From: a virus
Length of the DNA stretch: 54,043 nucleotides
Strand: one strand, 5' to 3'
Virus record (IMG/VR): IMGVR_UViG_3300046836_000171
Span: 1-54,043 of that record
In this document: in pieces, positions 24,936-32,974 of the stretch
How positions within the stretch are numbered: position 1 is the stretch's first letter
Layout: the number at the start of each line of letters is the position of its first letter
Notes under the pieces: model-generated
The model's input: only the letters and a program-made list of their open reading frames with translations
What the model was told of the DNA's origin: nothing
The model's database searches: none
Program-made: the position numbers and the translations under genes

Positions 24936-25361
24936 ATGCACCTTCTGCTGATCGCCGCCGTCGCCACCGCGACCGCCTCCATCGACCTGTCGCCCATTCT
25001 GGCCTTCCTGTTGCAGATCGCCGGGCTCGTGCTGACCGGGATCGTCGGGTGGCTGGGGACGCGCCTCGCCCTCTACTTCCACGTCTCGACGCAAAGCCAG
25101 CTCTTCGCGAACGTGCTGGGCGCCGTCGATCGCGGGATCGCCTTCGCCCAGCAGAACCTCGCCGCCAGGATCGCCAACGCCACCGGCGACAAGATCGCGC
25201 TCGGCAGCGCCGTCCAGGCGCAGGCGGTGAACTACGTCGTCAGCAAGCTTCCCGACACCCTGTCGAAGCTGGGGATCACGCCGGCGCACGTCGCCGATCT
25301 GGTGACTGCAAAGCTGGGCTCTGTCCCGGCCGCGCCGCCCCCGTCCGCGCCAGCCGGCTGA
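24936..25361 (+). CDS. LLH-type holin
   Basis: A 141-residue protein with a long hydrophobic N-terminus (residues about 3-48) split into one or two spans, then a soluble helical part: GAVDRGIAFAQQNLAAR, AVNYVVSKLPDTLSKLGITP, VADLVTAKL. This order fits the Phage_holin_6/LLH holin family. It lies 8 bp after the wall enzyme and ends in a Pro/Ala-rich tail. It would form the membrane holes that time lysis. Confidence 0.82.
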   Translation: MHLLLIAAVATATASIDLSPILAFLLQIAGLVLTGIVGWLGTRLALYFHVSTQSQLFANVLGAVDRGIAFAQQNLAARIANATGDKIALGSAVQAQAVNYVVSKLPDTLSKLGITPAHVADLVTAKLGSVPAAPPPSAPAG

Positions 25362-25369
25362 CCGCCCCC

Positions 25370-25609
25370 GTGTGGGCCAGCCTCGCATCGTTCCTCGCGC
25401 CCGCGCTGAACACGCTCGTCTTGGCGCTGGCCGCCGGGCTCGGGCTGTGGATCAAGCAGAAGCAGGACCGCGCGGACGGCGCGGCCGCCGCCGCTGCAAC
25501 CGTGACCGCATCGAGCGCGTTGACGTTGGCGGCGGAAGCCCAGGCTGAAGCGGACGCGCCGAAGACGCTCGGCGGCGCGATCGATAGCCTGAAGAAGGGG
25601 GACTTCTGA
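25370..25609 (+). CDS. Small inner-membrane protein, i-spanin candidate
   Basis: A 79-residue protein from GTG at 25370. Residues 5-27 form one membrane span (APALNTLVLALAAGLGLWI) followed by charged and Ala-rich helix, the topology of an inner-membrane spanin subunit. The next gene, overlapping by TGATG, is a small lipoprotein, the usual partner. It is short for an Rz protein, so a second holin is an alternative. Confidence 0.65.
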   Translation: MWASLASFLAPALNTLVLALAAGLGLWIKQKQDRADGAAAAAATVTASSALTLAAEAQAEADAPKTLGGAIDSLKKGDF

Positions 25610-25848
25610 TGCGCCGCGCGCTGATCCTCATCGCCGTCGCCCTCGCCGCCTGCCACACTACGGACGTGGCCGTGGCGAAGCGGTGCGTCCCGCTGAAGCC
25701 CTACACGCCGGCTGAACAAGCCGCGGTCGCCGACCAGCTCGACAAGCTCGCCCAGGCCGACCCGGCCTTCGTAGGCTCGCCGGTGGCCGGCATGATCACC
25801 GACTACAAGGCGATGCGCGACGCCGATCGCGCGTGCATCGCCCAATGA
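25609..25848 (+). CDS. Small lipoprotein, o-spanin candidate
   Basis: A 79-residue protein. RRALILIAVALAAC is a lipoprotein signal with the lipobox LAAC and Cys15 as the acylation site. The mature part of about 65 residues is helical (AEQAAVADQLDKLAQADP) with two more cysteines. Placed after a single-span membrane protein in a lysis cassette, it fits an outer-membrane spanin. Sequence homology to known spanins is not evident by eye. Confidence 0.72.
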   Translation: MRRALILIAVALAACHTTDVAVAKRCVPLKPYTPAEQAAVADQLDKLAQADPAFVGSPVAGMITDYKAMRDADRACIAQ

Positions 25849-25913
25849 CCCGGCGTCGCGGGAAAGGCTTCGTCCGCGCCGCTCTAGCAGCCGAAGCCGT
25901 AGGAATCCTGATC

Positions 25914-26372
25914 ATGTTCGATGCCCTGATCGCGCTGGCCCGCAAGCTGGCCGGGGACGATGAAGAGTTCGCCGGCGAGCTGGCGGCGCTGGAGCAAGCC
26001 GTCGCCGACGCGAAGACCCAGGAGGCGGCCGACCAGCAAACGCTGACCGACCTGAAGGCGAAGGTCGATGCGCTCGGCGCGCCGGTGGACACGTCCGGCT
26101 TCGCCAAACAGTCCGACGTTGACGCAATCAACGCGGGGCTCGCCGACCTGAACACGCAGATCGCCGCACTCGGCCAGCCGGCGGTGGCGACTCTCGTCCC
26201 CGGCCTAGCCCCAACGGCGCAGCCCGCCGCCACGGCCGACCAGATCAACGCGCCGCTGCCCGGCGGCGCGATCACCGCGACCAGCGGCCAGCCCGACACC
26301 ACGCAACCAGCCGCGCCGGCTGATGCGTCCGCCGCCGCAACCGGCGACGCATCGCAAGCCTCCACGTCCTAA
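25914..26372 (+). CDS. Coiled-coil protein ending the late operon
   Basis: A 152-residue protein if started at ATG 25914, which has AGGA nine bases upstream. An ATGA-coupled start at 25845 would add 23 basic residues. Residues 1-60 are strongly helical (GELAALEQAVADAKTQEAAD), a second helix follows, and the last 55 residues are Pro/Ala/Thr-rich. The function is unknown. The strong terminator at 26404 directly follows. Confidence 0.68.
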   Translation: MFDALIALARKLAGDDEEFAGELAALEQAVADAKTQEAADQQTLTDLKAKVDALGAPVDTSGFAKQSDVDAINAGLADLNTQIAALGQPAVATLVPGLAPTAQPAATADQINAPLPGGAITATSGQPDTTQPAAPADASAAATGDASQASTS

Positions 26373-26403
26373 CGGGCGCTGGACGCCCAGCAGTCGGCAA
26401 GGG

Positions 26404-26438
26404 AGCGCCGGCGGTCTCTGAGCCGCCGGCGCTTTTTT
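26404..26438 (+). terminator. Rho-independent terminator of the late transcript
   Basis: A perfect 10-bp stem, GCGCCGGCGG at 26405-26414 with CCGCCGGCGC at 26423-26432, an 8-nt loop and a T6 run at 26433-26438. It separates the virion/lysis genes from the zinc-finger operon. Confidence 0.92.
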
Positions 26439-26460
26439 GCGCTCTGACCCACATTCCCTG

Positions 26461-26532
26461 TTGCAACGGGGGCTACGTTGCATCATAGTGATGGCGCGGG
26501 AAGGGAAGCCCGCGCGACGTAGGATCACCACC
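26461..26532 (+). promoter_or_regulatory. Shared leader element, copy E (plus strand)
   Basis: TTGCAA (26461-26466), 17 bp, CATAGT (26484-26489) form the promoter candidate. The hairpin GCGCGGG (26494-26500) / CCCGCGC (26509-26515) has GGGAAG in its loop. GACGTAGGATCACCACC (26516-26532) then leads to the ATG at 26533. The hairpin loop, ACGTAGGA and ACCACC pieces match the minus-strand copies at 34610, 47817, 49497 and 51089, and fix the start codon. Confidence 0.72.
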
Positions 26533-27306
26533 ATGGAACTCTTCAAGAGACACGGGAGCCCCGCGGCGGCCGCGGGCGTCGATGAGAAGGGCAAGCCCTT
26601 CGCGATCGAAATGATCCCTTGCTCCCGGTGTGGGGGCTCGGGATGGATCAACCACTATCGCCACGTCGAGGGCGGCATCTGTTTCAAGTGTGAGGGCCAG
26701 CCTTCGCGCCTGCTGGTCGCCGTGCGGGTCAGGCTCTACAGCGCCGAAGAGCTGGCGAAGCTGAACGCGATCGCCGCGAAGAAGGCGGCGAAGAAGGCCG
26801 AGAAGGCGGCCAAGGCCGCGGCCGAGAGGGCGGCGGCGGAAGCTGCGGCGCGGATCGCTCGGGCCGCCCAGGTCGCGGCCGATCCCTTCCATCAGCGGCT
26901 TCTGAGCTACGCCGGCGAAAACGAGTTCTTGGCGAACCTCGCCGAGAAGATGCGGATCGCCGATCTGAGCGAGCGGGCGATGGAGGCGGCCGAAGAGGCG
27001 ATGGCGCGGATCGATGAGAAGCGCAGGCTGGCGGCGGAAGCCGGGTGGGTCGGCGAGCTGGGCGAGCGGATCAAGTTCGAAGGCGTGGTCAAGTCAGTCA
27101 GGCTGATCCACCAAGCGGAAGGCTATTGGGACCGGGATCGGTGGCTGGTGGTGATCGAAATCTCCGGTGGCCTGCTGAAGTGGTTCGGCAACTCGCCTCC
27201 CGCCAGCGAGGGCGAGAGGGTCAAAGGCTCGGCCAAGATCGAGAAGCACGGCGAGTTCCAGGGCATCAAAGAGAACCTGATCAAGAACCCCCGGTGGGCG
27301 GCATGA
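26533..27306 (+). CDS. DnaJ-type zinc finger and OB-like protein
   Basis: A 257-residue protein. Residues about 20-55 hold CSRCGGSGWINHY and GGICFKCEG, a DnaJ-like pair of Cys motifs. Residues about 75-120 are an Ala/Lys-rich coiled coil. The C-terminal 85 residues (IKFEGVVKSVRL, DRWLVVIEISGG, GERVKGSAKIEKHGEFQGIK) resemble an OB fold that could bind single-stranded nucleic acid. Related two-domain proteins occur in many phages with unknown roles. The ATG at 26533 follows the leader element. Confidence 0.78.
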   Translation: MELFKRHGSPAAAAGVDEKGKPFAIEMIPCSRCGGSGWINHYRHVEGGICFKCEGQPSRLLVAVRVRLYSAEELAKLNAIAAKKAAKKAEKAAKAAAERAAAEAAARIARAAQVAADPFHQRLLSYAGENEFLANLAEKMRIADLSERAMEAAEEAMARIDEKRRLAAEAGWVGELGERIKFEGVVKSVRLIHQAEGYWDRDRWLVVIEISGGLLKWFGNSPPASEGERVKGSAKIEKHGEFQGIKENLIKNPRWAA

Positions 27307-27491
27307 GCCGCGCCCTGATCATCGGGCTGGTCATCGCCGGCCCCACCGCGCTGCTGCTGGCCGGGCTCGCTGACAGCATCGCCCACCGGCGCCCATGGCG
27401 CGCGGCCGGCTGCGTCGCCGGGCTCGCGCTTCTCTACATCGCGCTCCCGGCGCTCGCCGCCTGGGACGCCGCTCAACTTCGGAGGAATTGA
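27303..27491 (+). CDS. Small two-span membrane protein
   Basis: A 62-residue protein with hydrophobic stretches at about residues 4-24 and 35-53 separated by a basic loop (HRRPWRAAG). The ATG forms an ATGA overlap with the zinc-finger gene and the stop overlaps the next ATG, so it is translated in this operon. The role is unknown: possibly superinfection exclusion or membrane targeting, but nothing in the sequence decides. Confidence 0.68.
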   Translation: MSRALIIGLVIAGPTALLLAGLADSIAHRRPWRAAGCVAGLALLYIALPALAAWDAAQLRRN

Positions 27492-27835
27492 TGGCGACCA
27501 TCGTCGCACCGAACCGCATCTGCCCTGAGTGCGGCCAGCGCTTCAAAGCCCACCACGGGCGCCAGCGCTTCTGCGAGACCGCGCACAAGACCGCCTTCCA
27601 CGCCCGCAACCGGGACCGCGGCAAGGTCGCGATCCCGCTGGTGCAAATCTGGCGGCTCGGGAAGAACGGCAAGACCGCCGAACGCAGCTACGCCTTCAGC
27701 CAGCTCTGCGCGCTCACCGACCTTTGGAACGAAGAGGATCGCAACGCCGGTCGCCGGCCCGATCTGGTGGTGAAGGCGAAGATGCGCGCCGGCTGGATCG
27801 CGGCCGACGCGCCGGGCGGCGGGATGGCGTACTAG
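27491..27835 (+). CDS. Zinc-ribbon protein
   Basis: A 114-residue protein. CPECGQRFKAHHGRQRFCETAH (about residues 11-32) gives a C-x2-C ... C-x3-H zinc site, followed by a basic stretch (ARNRDRGK) and a helical C-terminus. It probably binds nucleic acid. GGAGGA before the TGATG-coupled ATG is a strong ribosome site. Its TAG stop lies in a CTAG that also encodes the stop of the converging gene. Confidence 0.75.
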   Translation: MATIVAPNRICPECGQRFKAHHGRQRFCETAHKTAFHARNRDRGKVAIPLVQIWRLGKNGKTAERSYAFSQLCALTDLWNEEDRNAGRRPDLVVKAKMRAGWIAADAPGGGMAY

Positions 27836-28521
27836 GCGGGGACCAGCCTCAGCCCGCGCTCCACCTGACGCCCAAGATCGTAGACAGCGGCCGAGCCCTC
27901 CAGCTCGGCCGTTTGCATCAGCACCGGGAGCCCGGTCTCGATCGACGTCAGGACTTCTTCGCGCGTCGCCACGCGGCCGTTCGCCCACCACTCAAGCGCT
28001 TCGGGGTCGCCCAGGCTGAACAGCACGCCGCGGCGGCCCTTCGCCCGGCCGACCGCGTGGATCAGATCGGGCGGGTGGAACGGCGTCCCCTTGCCCGTCC
28101 AAAGCAACGTGACGCCGGGGTTGCGCTGAATCCCGATCCCCGCGACCGTCGCCTCGATCGGCATCCCCACGTCGTCGCGGATGCGCTTCGGCTGGCTGAG
28201 GAACGGGCAGGCGCGGGCGCTCCAGCGGGCGCACGCCAGATGACACGGCGGCTCGGCGGTGACGCGGTTGATCGCGCACATGGGGCCGATGACGTAGGTC
28301 CCCGTCGCGCCCAGGCGGATCGGGCGGCCGCAGACCCAGCACCGGCGCTCGCGGATCGCCTGCCGAAGATGGTTGCCGTCCATGATCCTGAAGTCGGGGC
28401 CGCCATTGTGCAGCGGCGCGCTGCGGTCCACGAACCACGGGACCGGGTAGCCGCGCGGGTCCCGATCGAGCAACGCCATCAACGGCGGCAGCTCGGCGAT
28501 CAGCTCGTCAAGTCGGCTCAC
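27832..28521 (-). CDS. Conserved phage zinc-site protein, unknown function
   Basis: A 229-residue protein. PDFRIMDGNHLRQAIRERRCWVCG, then a YVIGPMCAINR box and EPPCHLACARWSARACPFL give at least five cysteines and a histidine likely to bind zinc. This arrangement recurs in uncharacterised phage proteins. It is the last gene of the recombination operon, starting in a GTGA overlap with the RecT-like gene. Its end shares a CTAG with the converging plus-strand gene. Confidence 0.75.
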   Translation of the reverse strand: MSRLDELIAELPPLMALLDRDPRGYPVPWFVDRSAPLHNGGPDFRIMDGNHLRQAIRERRCWVCGRPIRLGATGTYVIGPMCAINRVTAEPPCHLACARWSARACPFLSQPKRIRDDVGMPIEATVAGIGIQRNPGVTLLWTGKGTPFHPPDLIHAVGRAKGRRGVLFSLGDPEALEWWANGRVATREEVLTSIETGLPVLMQTAELEGSAAVYDLGRQVERGLRLVPA

Positions 28522-29570
28522 TGGTTCAGCTCATCGATCCGGTTGGCGATCGACTTGTCGATGCGCTTGGCGTCGGCGCGGGCGTAGGCGATCAGGCGCT
28601 TGAAGCGCCGGTCGGCCACAAGCGCCTCGCCCTGCGTCGCGATCACCGCCGGATCGTCCAGCGCGATGATCCGCACGCGCTCGGCTTCGGCCCACGCCTT
28701 GATCGAGTCCATGTCGTCGGGCTGGTTGCCGGTGGAGTCCGGGGGCGGCGCGGGGGAATTATCCGGCCCTTTAAAAGGCCCTCCATTGTCCGGCGCGTCG
28801 CGCGGGTCGCGGCTGTCCTGCTTGCCGCTCGCCTTCGCCTCCCACCGCTCGCCGGCCTTGGTCTGCGCGTCGGTCGGCGGGATGGTGTCGAACTCGGGCG
28901 CGTCTTCCTCTTCGAAGAGCGCCGGGCGCCCGGCGGGGGACTCCAGCACCGCGATTTCCTCGCGCGTATAGAGCCCCAGAATGCGCGCCGGCCGGTGACG
29001 CCGCGCCCAGGCGCGGGCGCCGTAGTAGGCGAGCTGCTGATCGGCGTCACTGAACCACAGCGGCGAGTTCTTGACGCCGATCTGCGCGACGGTCGGCGTG
29101 GTGATCTGGCGCGTAACCACGCGGCCGGTGCGGGCCAGCAGCTTGCCGGTGACGCGCACGAAGCGCCCGAGCGCCAGCGGCCGCGCCGGGTCGGCATAGC
29201 CGTAATCGTAGGCCAGCGGCTCTTGCAGCAGGGGGTCGGACTCGATCAGCGCCATGACCCATTGCGCCTCATAGCCGATGCGTTCCTTGTCGCCGGCCCC
29301 GGTGAAGTAGGTCTTCGACGCCAGGGCGACCGGATCGGCCCCGAAGCGCGCAGCCTGATAGGCGATGAACATCGCCGCTTCCGGCCGGCGAAGCTGGGGC
29401 GCCATCCCCGGCGCGGTGGCGACCAGCGAGGCGGCGCGTTCCAGATCTTCCCAGGCGGCCGGCATGAAGGCCGCGTCGCGCGTGATGACCGCTACGCGGC
29501 TGGGCTCGGCGAGCGCCGGAAGGTGGGTCTCGGGCTCATCGATCGGATCGAGTTCGGCAGGTTCGGCCAT
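28518..29570 (-). CDS. RecT-like single-strand annealing protein
   Basis: A 350-residue protein. Residues about 45-205 fit the RecT family: PEAAMFIAYQAARFGADPVA, ERIGYEAQWVMALIESDP, GRFVRVTGKLLARTG, then QIGVKNSPLWFSDADQQLAY and YGARAWARRHRPARILGLY. The C-terminal 120 residues are acidic and Pro-rich, then helical. It would pair ssDNA made by the upstream nuclease. GAAGGGA lies upstream of the ATG, 14 bp after the nuclease stop. Confidence 0.85.
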   Translation of the reverse strand: MAEPAELDPIDEPETHLPALAEPSRVAVITRDAAFMPAAWEDLERAASLVATAPGMAPQLRRPEAAMFIAYQAARFGADPVALASKTYFTGAGDKERIGYEAQWVMALIESDPLLQEPLAYDYGYADPARPLALGRFVRVTGKLLARTGRVVTRQITTPTVAQIGVKNSPLWFSDADQQLAYYGARAWARRHRPARILGLYTREEIAVLESPAGRPALFEEEDAPEFDTIPPTDAQTKAGERWEAKASGKQDSRDPRDAPDNGGPFKGPDNSPAPPPDSTGNQPDDMDSIKAWAEAERVRIIALDDPAVIATQGEALVADRRFKRLIAYARADAKRIDKSIANRIDELNQ

Positions 29571-29584
29571 CGTCTTGCTTCCCT

Positions 29585-30730
29585 TCAGGACGTGATTGAC
29601 TCGTGTAGCACCGCGCCTCGATCGAGGCTACGGCGGGTAAAGTTGAACTCGGTCAGGCGCAGCAGCCCGCGATCGGCGACCCACATTTCGGCGTCGTCTT
29701 GGCCGAAGCGCTCGCGCATCACCCGGTAGTTCTCGCGCGCCAGATCGGCCTGCACCTTGGCGGATGAGAACGCGATCAGCCCGGTGGGGAACTCGATCGT
29801 GTCGCACTCGGGAATCCCCTGGGTCGAGACCGCGACCCACCACCACGACGGGTCGGTGAAGTCGGCCACCTTGTCGAAGAACGTCAGATCGTCGGCGGTG
29901 GGCGGCCGGGCGAAGACGGCGCCATCCTCGCCGGGCTCGGGCATCCCGCGCCAAATCTTCCGCTGCGCCACCAGCTCGGGGAGGATCGTGGTGCGCGCCT
30001 CCATGTAGTAGGCCGCCTGAACCTCATAGGCGAACTTCTCGCGGGAGGCGTTGAAGACGGCGATCGTGTCGCCGCCCTGGGCGTTGGCGAAGGTCTTCAG
30101 ATCGGCCAGCGTGCGGATGCGCAGGTAGTCGAAGCGCGCCTTGTAGCGGTCGCCATGTTCGTCGGTCCAGAACATCGAGACTTCAGCTCGGCCGCTCGAA
30201 AGGAACTTGCGCGCCTCGCTGTGGCGATCGACCACGCGGGCGGTCAGCTCGACCGACTGCCGGGTGGTCTCGCTGATCACGTCGCGCCCGTCCGCCAGCT
30301 CGGCGACTCGCACGTCCCAGCTATCCGCTAGCTCGATCCCCCAGGCGGCGCAGGCGGCTTCGAACTCGATCGCCTTGCGGCCCATGCTCGGCGGTGTCTG
30401 GCCGATCGCGCGCAGGGCGTCGGCCATCTGTTCCTTGGTGGAGGGCAGATCGGGCCGCGGCGGGCGCACGAAGTAGCGCGCATCGAATTGGTCGGGCTCG
30501 ATGATGGCGGCGTGCAGGCATGAGCCGAACCGCTTGCCGGCCGCTTCGGACTCCCGCTTCTTCAGGGGTTTGGAGTCCGCGAGGATGCGCCGCCATGTCG
30601 GATTGCGCTGCGACCCATGCCAGAAGACCGAGTTGATCAGGAGTTGCTTCAGATCGCTGGAGCCCAGCGCCGGGTCGGCGACGTGGGCCTCGTGCGGAAG
30701 ATCAAGCCAAATGCCGTCAGGAATCACCAT
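29585..30730 (-). CDS. RecE-like PD-(D/E)XK exonuclease
   Basis: A 381-residue protein read from ATG 30730. An SSDLKQLLINSVFWHG box and RFGSCLHAAIIEPDQF near residue 70-90 match the exonuclease VIII (RecE) C-terminal domain. The catalytic pattern appears as EVSMFWTDEHG, KARFDYL, then DLKTFANAQGG at about residues 185-225. With the RecT-like gene it makes a 5'-3' resection and annealing pair. A longer frame to 30781 overlaps the upstream gene and looks unnatural. Confidence 0.83.
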   Translation of the reverse strand: MVIPDGIWLDLPHEAHVADPALGSSDLKQLLINSVFWHGSQRNPTWRRILADSKPLKKRESEAAGKRFGSCLHAAIIEPDQFDARYFVRPPRPDLPSTKEQMADALRAIGQTPPSMGRKAIEFEAACAAWGIELADSWDVRVAELADGRDVISETTRQSVELTARVVDRHSEARKFLSSGRAEVSMFWTDEHGDRYKARFDYLRIRTLADLKTFANAQGGDTIAVFNASREKFAYEVQAAYYMEARTTILPELVAQRKIWRGMPEPGEDGAVFARPPTADDLTFFDKVADFTDPSWWWVAVSTQGIPECDTIEFPTGLIAFSSAKVQADLARENYRVMRERFGQDDAEMWVADRGLLRLTEFNFTRRSLDRGAVLHESITS

Positions 30731-31091
30731 GGCGTCCTGCGGGTTCGGTGGGCGAGGGGACGGCGGCGAGGACGATTTCACAACGCTCCGCCATGAACGC
30801 GTTGATCAGCGCCCTGGCCTCAGCTTCAGGCGCGCCCTTCTTGCGGTGTTCATCCACGTAGAAACGGAACTGGTTCGCGGCTAGCACCAGCGCCTTCCTC
30901 ATCCCCTCTGAGGCAGCGGCCTCGGCTGGAGCGGGAGGGGCGGCTGCGAGGACTGCGTTCCATAGTGCAGCGGCAACGGCGTCGTGGTGTCGCTGCCGGT
31001 AGCCGACAAGGGCGTCGCCCATCGCCGCCCACATTTCGCGGGTCGGCTCTCGCGGCACAAGCACCCAGCCCTCGGGTTCGGTGGTCAGCAA
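30717..31091 (-). CDS. Conserved hypothetical phage protein
   Basis: A 124-residue protein. GWVLVPREPTREMWAAMGDALV is a motif known from many small unannotated phage early proteins, and the rest is helical with an Ala-rich linker. It starts at TTG overlapping the previous stop by 7 bp and runs 14 bp into the nuclease gene. The function is unknown. Confidence 0.68.
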   Translation of the reverse strand: MLTTEPEGWVLVPREPTREMWAAMGDALVGYRQRHHDAVAAALWNAVLAAAPPAPAEAAASEGMRKALVLAANQFRFYVDEHRKKGAPEAEARALINAFMAERCEIVLAAVPSPTEPAGRHGDS

Positions 31092-31318
31092 GGTTGCAGC
31101 TCCAGCAACAGCTCGACCGTCTGCCCGACGTGGACCGGCCCGGCGGCCTTCGGGCTGATCACTCGCTTACAGCGGTGGGAATGTCCCTGCAACTGTCCCG
31201 TTACACGCACCGGGAAGCTGATCAGATCGTGGGTGTGCGCGAAGTCGCGCGAGGCGTTGGCGCGGACGTAGATGCCATCGCGGCGAACGCTGAGGTAGGC
31301 GAATCCGTCGAGGGTCAT
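31085..31318 (-). CDS. Small hypothetical protein
   Basis: A 77-residue beta-rich protein (GFAYLSVRRDGIYVRANASRD, then FPVRVTGQLQGHSHRCKRVI). The ATG at 31318 makes a TGATG junction with the preceding coiled-coil gene, which decides the start. It belongs to the recombination operon by position. No family is recognised. Confidence 0.62.
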   Translation of the reverse strand: MTLDGFAYLSVRRDGIYVRANASRDFAHTHDLISFPVRVTGQLQGHSHRCKRVISPKAAGPVHVGQTVELLLELQPC

Positions 31319-32193
31319 CACGCCCTCACGCTTCCCAGGTAGTCGATGAAGAACACCACGCCGGGGATCGGCTGGGCCGGGACCACGACGCGGCGCTGGG
31401 CGTGCTGGTCATCGTCGCGGAACTTCCACTCGGCGAACGCTTCGGAGTCCCCGCGGTATTTGCGCAGCGCCGCCGCCAGCGCATCGGCCGTGAAGCTGGC
31501 GCCCAGCGGCCCGAGCGAGGCGCGCAGCGCCGCGACGTCTTCGACCGCGAACCCCCTCTGTGAGCGCACGCCGGTGGTGGCGACCGGCGTGCGGGTGCGG
31601 GCGACTTCCTGCACCGGCCCGCTGGCGCGCTGGTCGAGGGCGTCGGCGATCCGCTCGGTCTTCATCGCCGAGTCGAGGATGATTTCGGCCACCTGGGGCT
31701 TGTTCGCCGCTTCCTGGGCGGCTGCGGCGTCGGCCGCCGCCTGGGCCTTCTTGCGCTCGACTTCGGCCGCCTCGCGAGCGATCCGCCGCTGTTCCTCAGC
31801 GACGCGGAAACCGTAGCCGCTGATCAGCGCCTCGATCCGGCGCTTGTGGCCGGTGAGCGGCCCGAAGCGCGGGCCGGTGCTGGTGTTCAGCCCGCTGAAG
31901 AACGCATCGACGTTCCGGCCGGCGTTCAGCACCGGCGCTTTGACGTCATCGTGCGTGTCGTCAACGATCTTGGTCAGATCGCGCAGCGCGATCACCGCGG
32001 CGGCGGCAACCTGATTGTCGTCGGGGTTATCGACGGCGACGATCCCGGCCGCCTGCGCCACCAGTGCGGCGACTTGGCCGGCGAGCGGCGCGTGGTCTTC
32101 GGCGAGCTGCGTCACCGAGTAGGCGATGGCGAGCTGGTCCGCGAGAGGCGGGGCGTTGTGCCCGAGCCCAGGATTGTCAACGTCGTAGGTCAT
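31318..32193 (-). CDS. Coiled-coil protein of the recombination operon
   Basis: A 291-residue protein. It opens with GLGHNAPPLADQLAIAYSV, has a long helical middle rich in Ala, Arg and Glu (VERKKAQAAADAAAAQEAA near residue 145-165), and ends in an IPGVVFFIDYLGS stretch. Similar helical proteins stand upstream of RecE/RecT pairs in other phages, but the role is not known to me. It is preceded by a 15-bp gap. Confidence 0.72.
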   Translation of the reverse strand: MTYDVDNPGLGHNAPPLADQLAIAYSVTQLAEDHAPLAGQVAALVAQAAGIVAVDNPDDNQVAAAAVIALRDLTKIVDDTHDDVKAPVLNAGRNVDAFFSGLNTSTGPRFGPLTGHKRRIEALISGYGFRVAEEQRRIAREAAEVERKKAQAAADAAAAQEAANKPQVAEIILDSAMKTERIADALDQRASGPVQEVARTRTPVATTGVRSQRGFAVEDVAALRASLGPLGASFTADALAAALRKYRGDSEAFAEWKFRDDDQHAQRRVVVPAQPIPGVVFFIDYLGSVRA

Positions 32194-32208
32194 GGCTGAT
32201 CTTCCCTT

Positions 32209-32430
32209 TCAGCTAATCTTGTCTCTGAGGCAGATGCGCCCGAAGGCGGTCAGCTTCATCATGGTGCGCGGTTGCCCGTTGATCGTGGTCGCGCGCAGCT
32301 CGATGAGCCCGCGGGTCTCCTGGGCGCGGCAGGCTTCGTTCGGGCTGAAGCATGGCGGGCAGAGCGCCCACTCTTCGGGGTCAACCCTCAACAGGTGGTT
32401 AAGCGCGCGGCGGTCATCGTCCGTGATCAT
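32209..32430 (-). CDS. Small hypothetical protein with Cys residues
   Basis: A 73-residue protein starting at ATG 32430 in an ATGA overlap with its upstream neighbour. DDDRRALNHLLRVDPEEWALC and CFSPNEACRAQETRGLIELR contain three cysteines, and the C-terminus (MMKLTAFGRICLRDK) resembles the wing of a winged helix. It may be a small DNA-binding protein. Confidence 0.65.
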   Translation of the reverse strand: MITDDDRRALNHLLRVDPEEWALCPPCFSPNEACRAQETRGLIELRATTINGQPRTMMKLTAFGRICLRDKIS

Positions 32431-32753
32431 GTCCCGACGTCTCCCCGCGCCGCGTCCCGCCGGGCGGCCTCGCTGCGGATGGCGGCGAACGCCTTGTCGA
32501 GCGCGCCCTTCCACGGGGCTTGGTCGTACCGACGATAACGCGCCACCAGCTCGTCATCTGACAGCAGCGTGACGTCTTCGGCTTCGGCCCGGCGGGCCAC
32601 TTCGGCCAGCAGCGCCTCGCGCTCTTCGCGCCGGTAATCCTCGCCGCGGCCGCGGGCGTCATCGAACAGTCGCGCGAGGGCATTGTGAAGGTGGCCGTTC
32701 GCCATGTCAGATATGACATGCTCGCGCCCATCGCTCGATCGGTAGGTGGTCAT
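32427..32753 (-). CDS. Hypothetical protein
   Basis: A 108-residue, highly charged, mostly helical protein (HNALARLFDDARGRGEDYRR, then ELVARYRRYDQAPWKGALDK). The start at 32753 overlaps the end of the zinc protein upstream (ATGA). No conserved motif is visible. It is retained because of tight coupling on both sides. Confidence 0.63.
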   Translation of the reverse strand: MTTYRSSDGREHVISDMANGHLHNALARLFDDARGRGEDYRREEREALLAEVARRAEAEDVTLLSDDELVARYRRYDQAPWKGALDKAFAAIRSEAARRDAARGDVGT

Positions 32754-32944
32754 GTCGCGCCTCCCGTGCGGATCAGCGCGCAGAGTCGCCGCCAGCATCG
32801 GGCGCAGAAGTGCAGCGTGCCGGGACCGATGACCGCCTTGTCTTCGCCGGCCCCGCGCCGAGGGGTGATCGACACCCAATCGGCAGGGAGCCGGTCGTGG
32901 GCCTCGGTGTCGCAGTCCTTGCCGTCGCAGCGGTAGGCGATCAT
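32750..32944 (-). CDS. Small zinc-binding protein
   Basis: A 64-residue protein with YRCDGKDCDTEAHDRLPADW at the N-terminus and LHFCARCWRRLC near the C-terminus, a treble-cysteine pattern seen in small phage zinc proteins. It lies 30 bp after the sliding clamp stop and opens a run of three coupled small genes. Confidence 0.7.
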   Translation of the reverse strand: MIAYRCDGKDCDTEAHDRLPADWVSITPRRGAGEDKAVIGPGTLHFCARCWRRLCALIRTGGAT

Positions 32945-32974
32945 TTCAGCGGCTCCCCAGCAGCAGCGCGCCCC

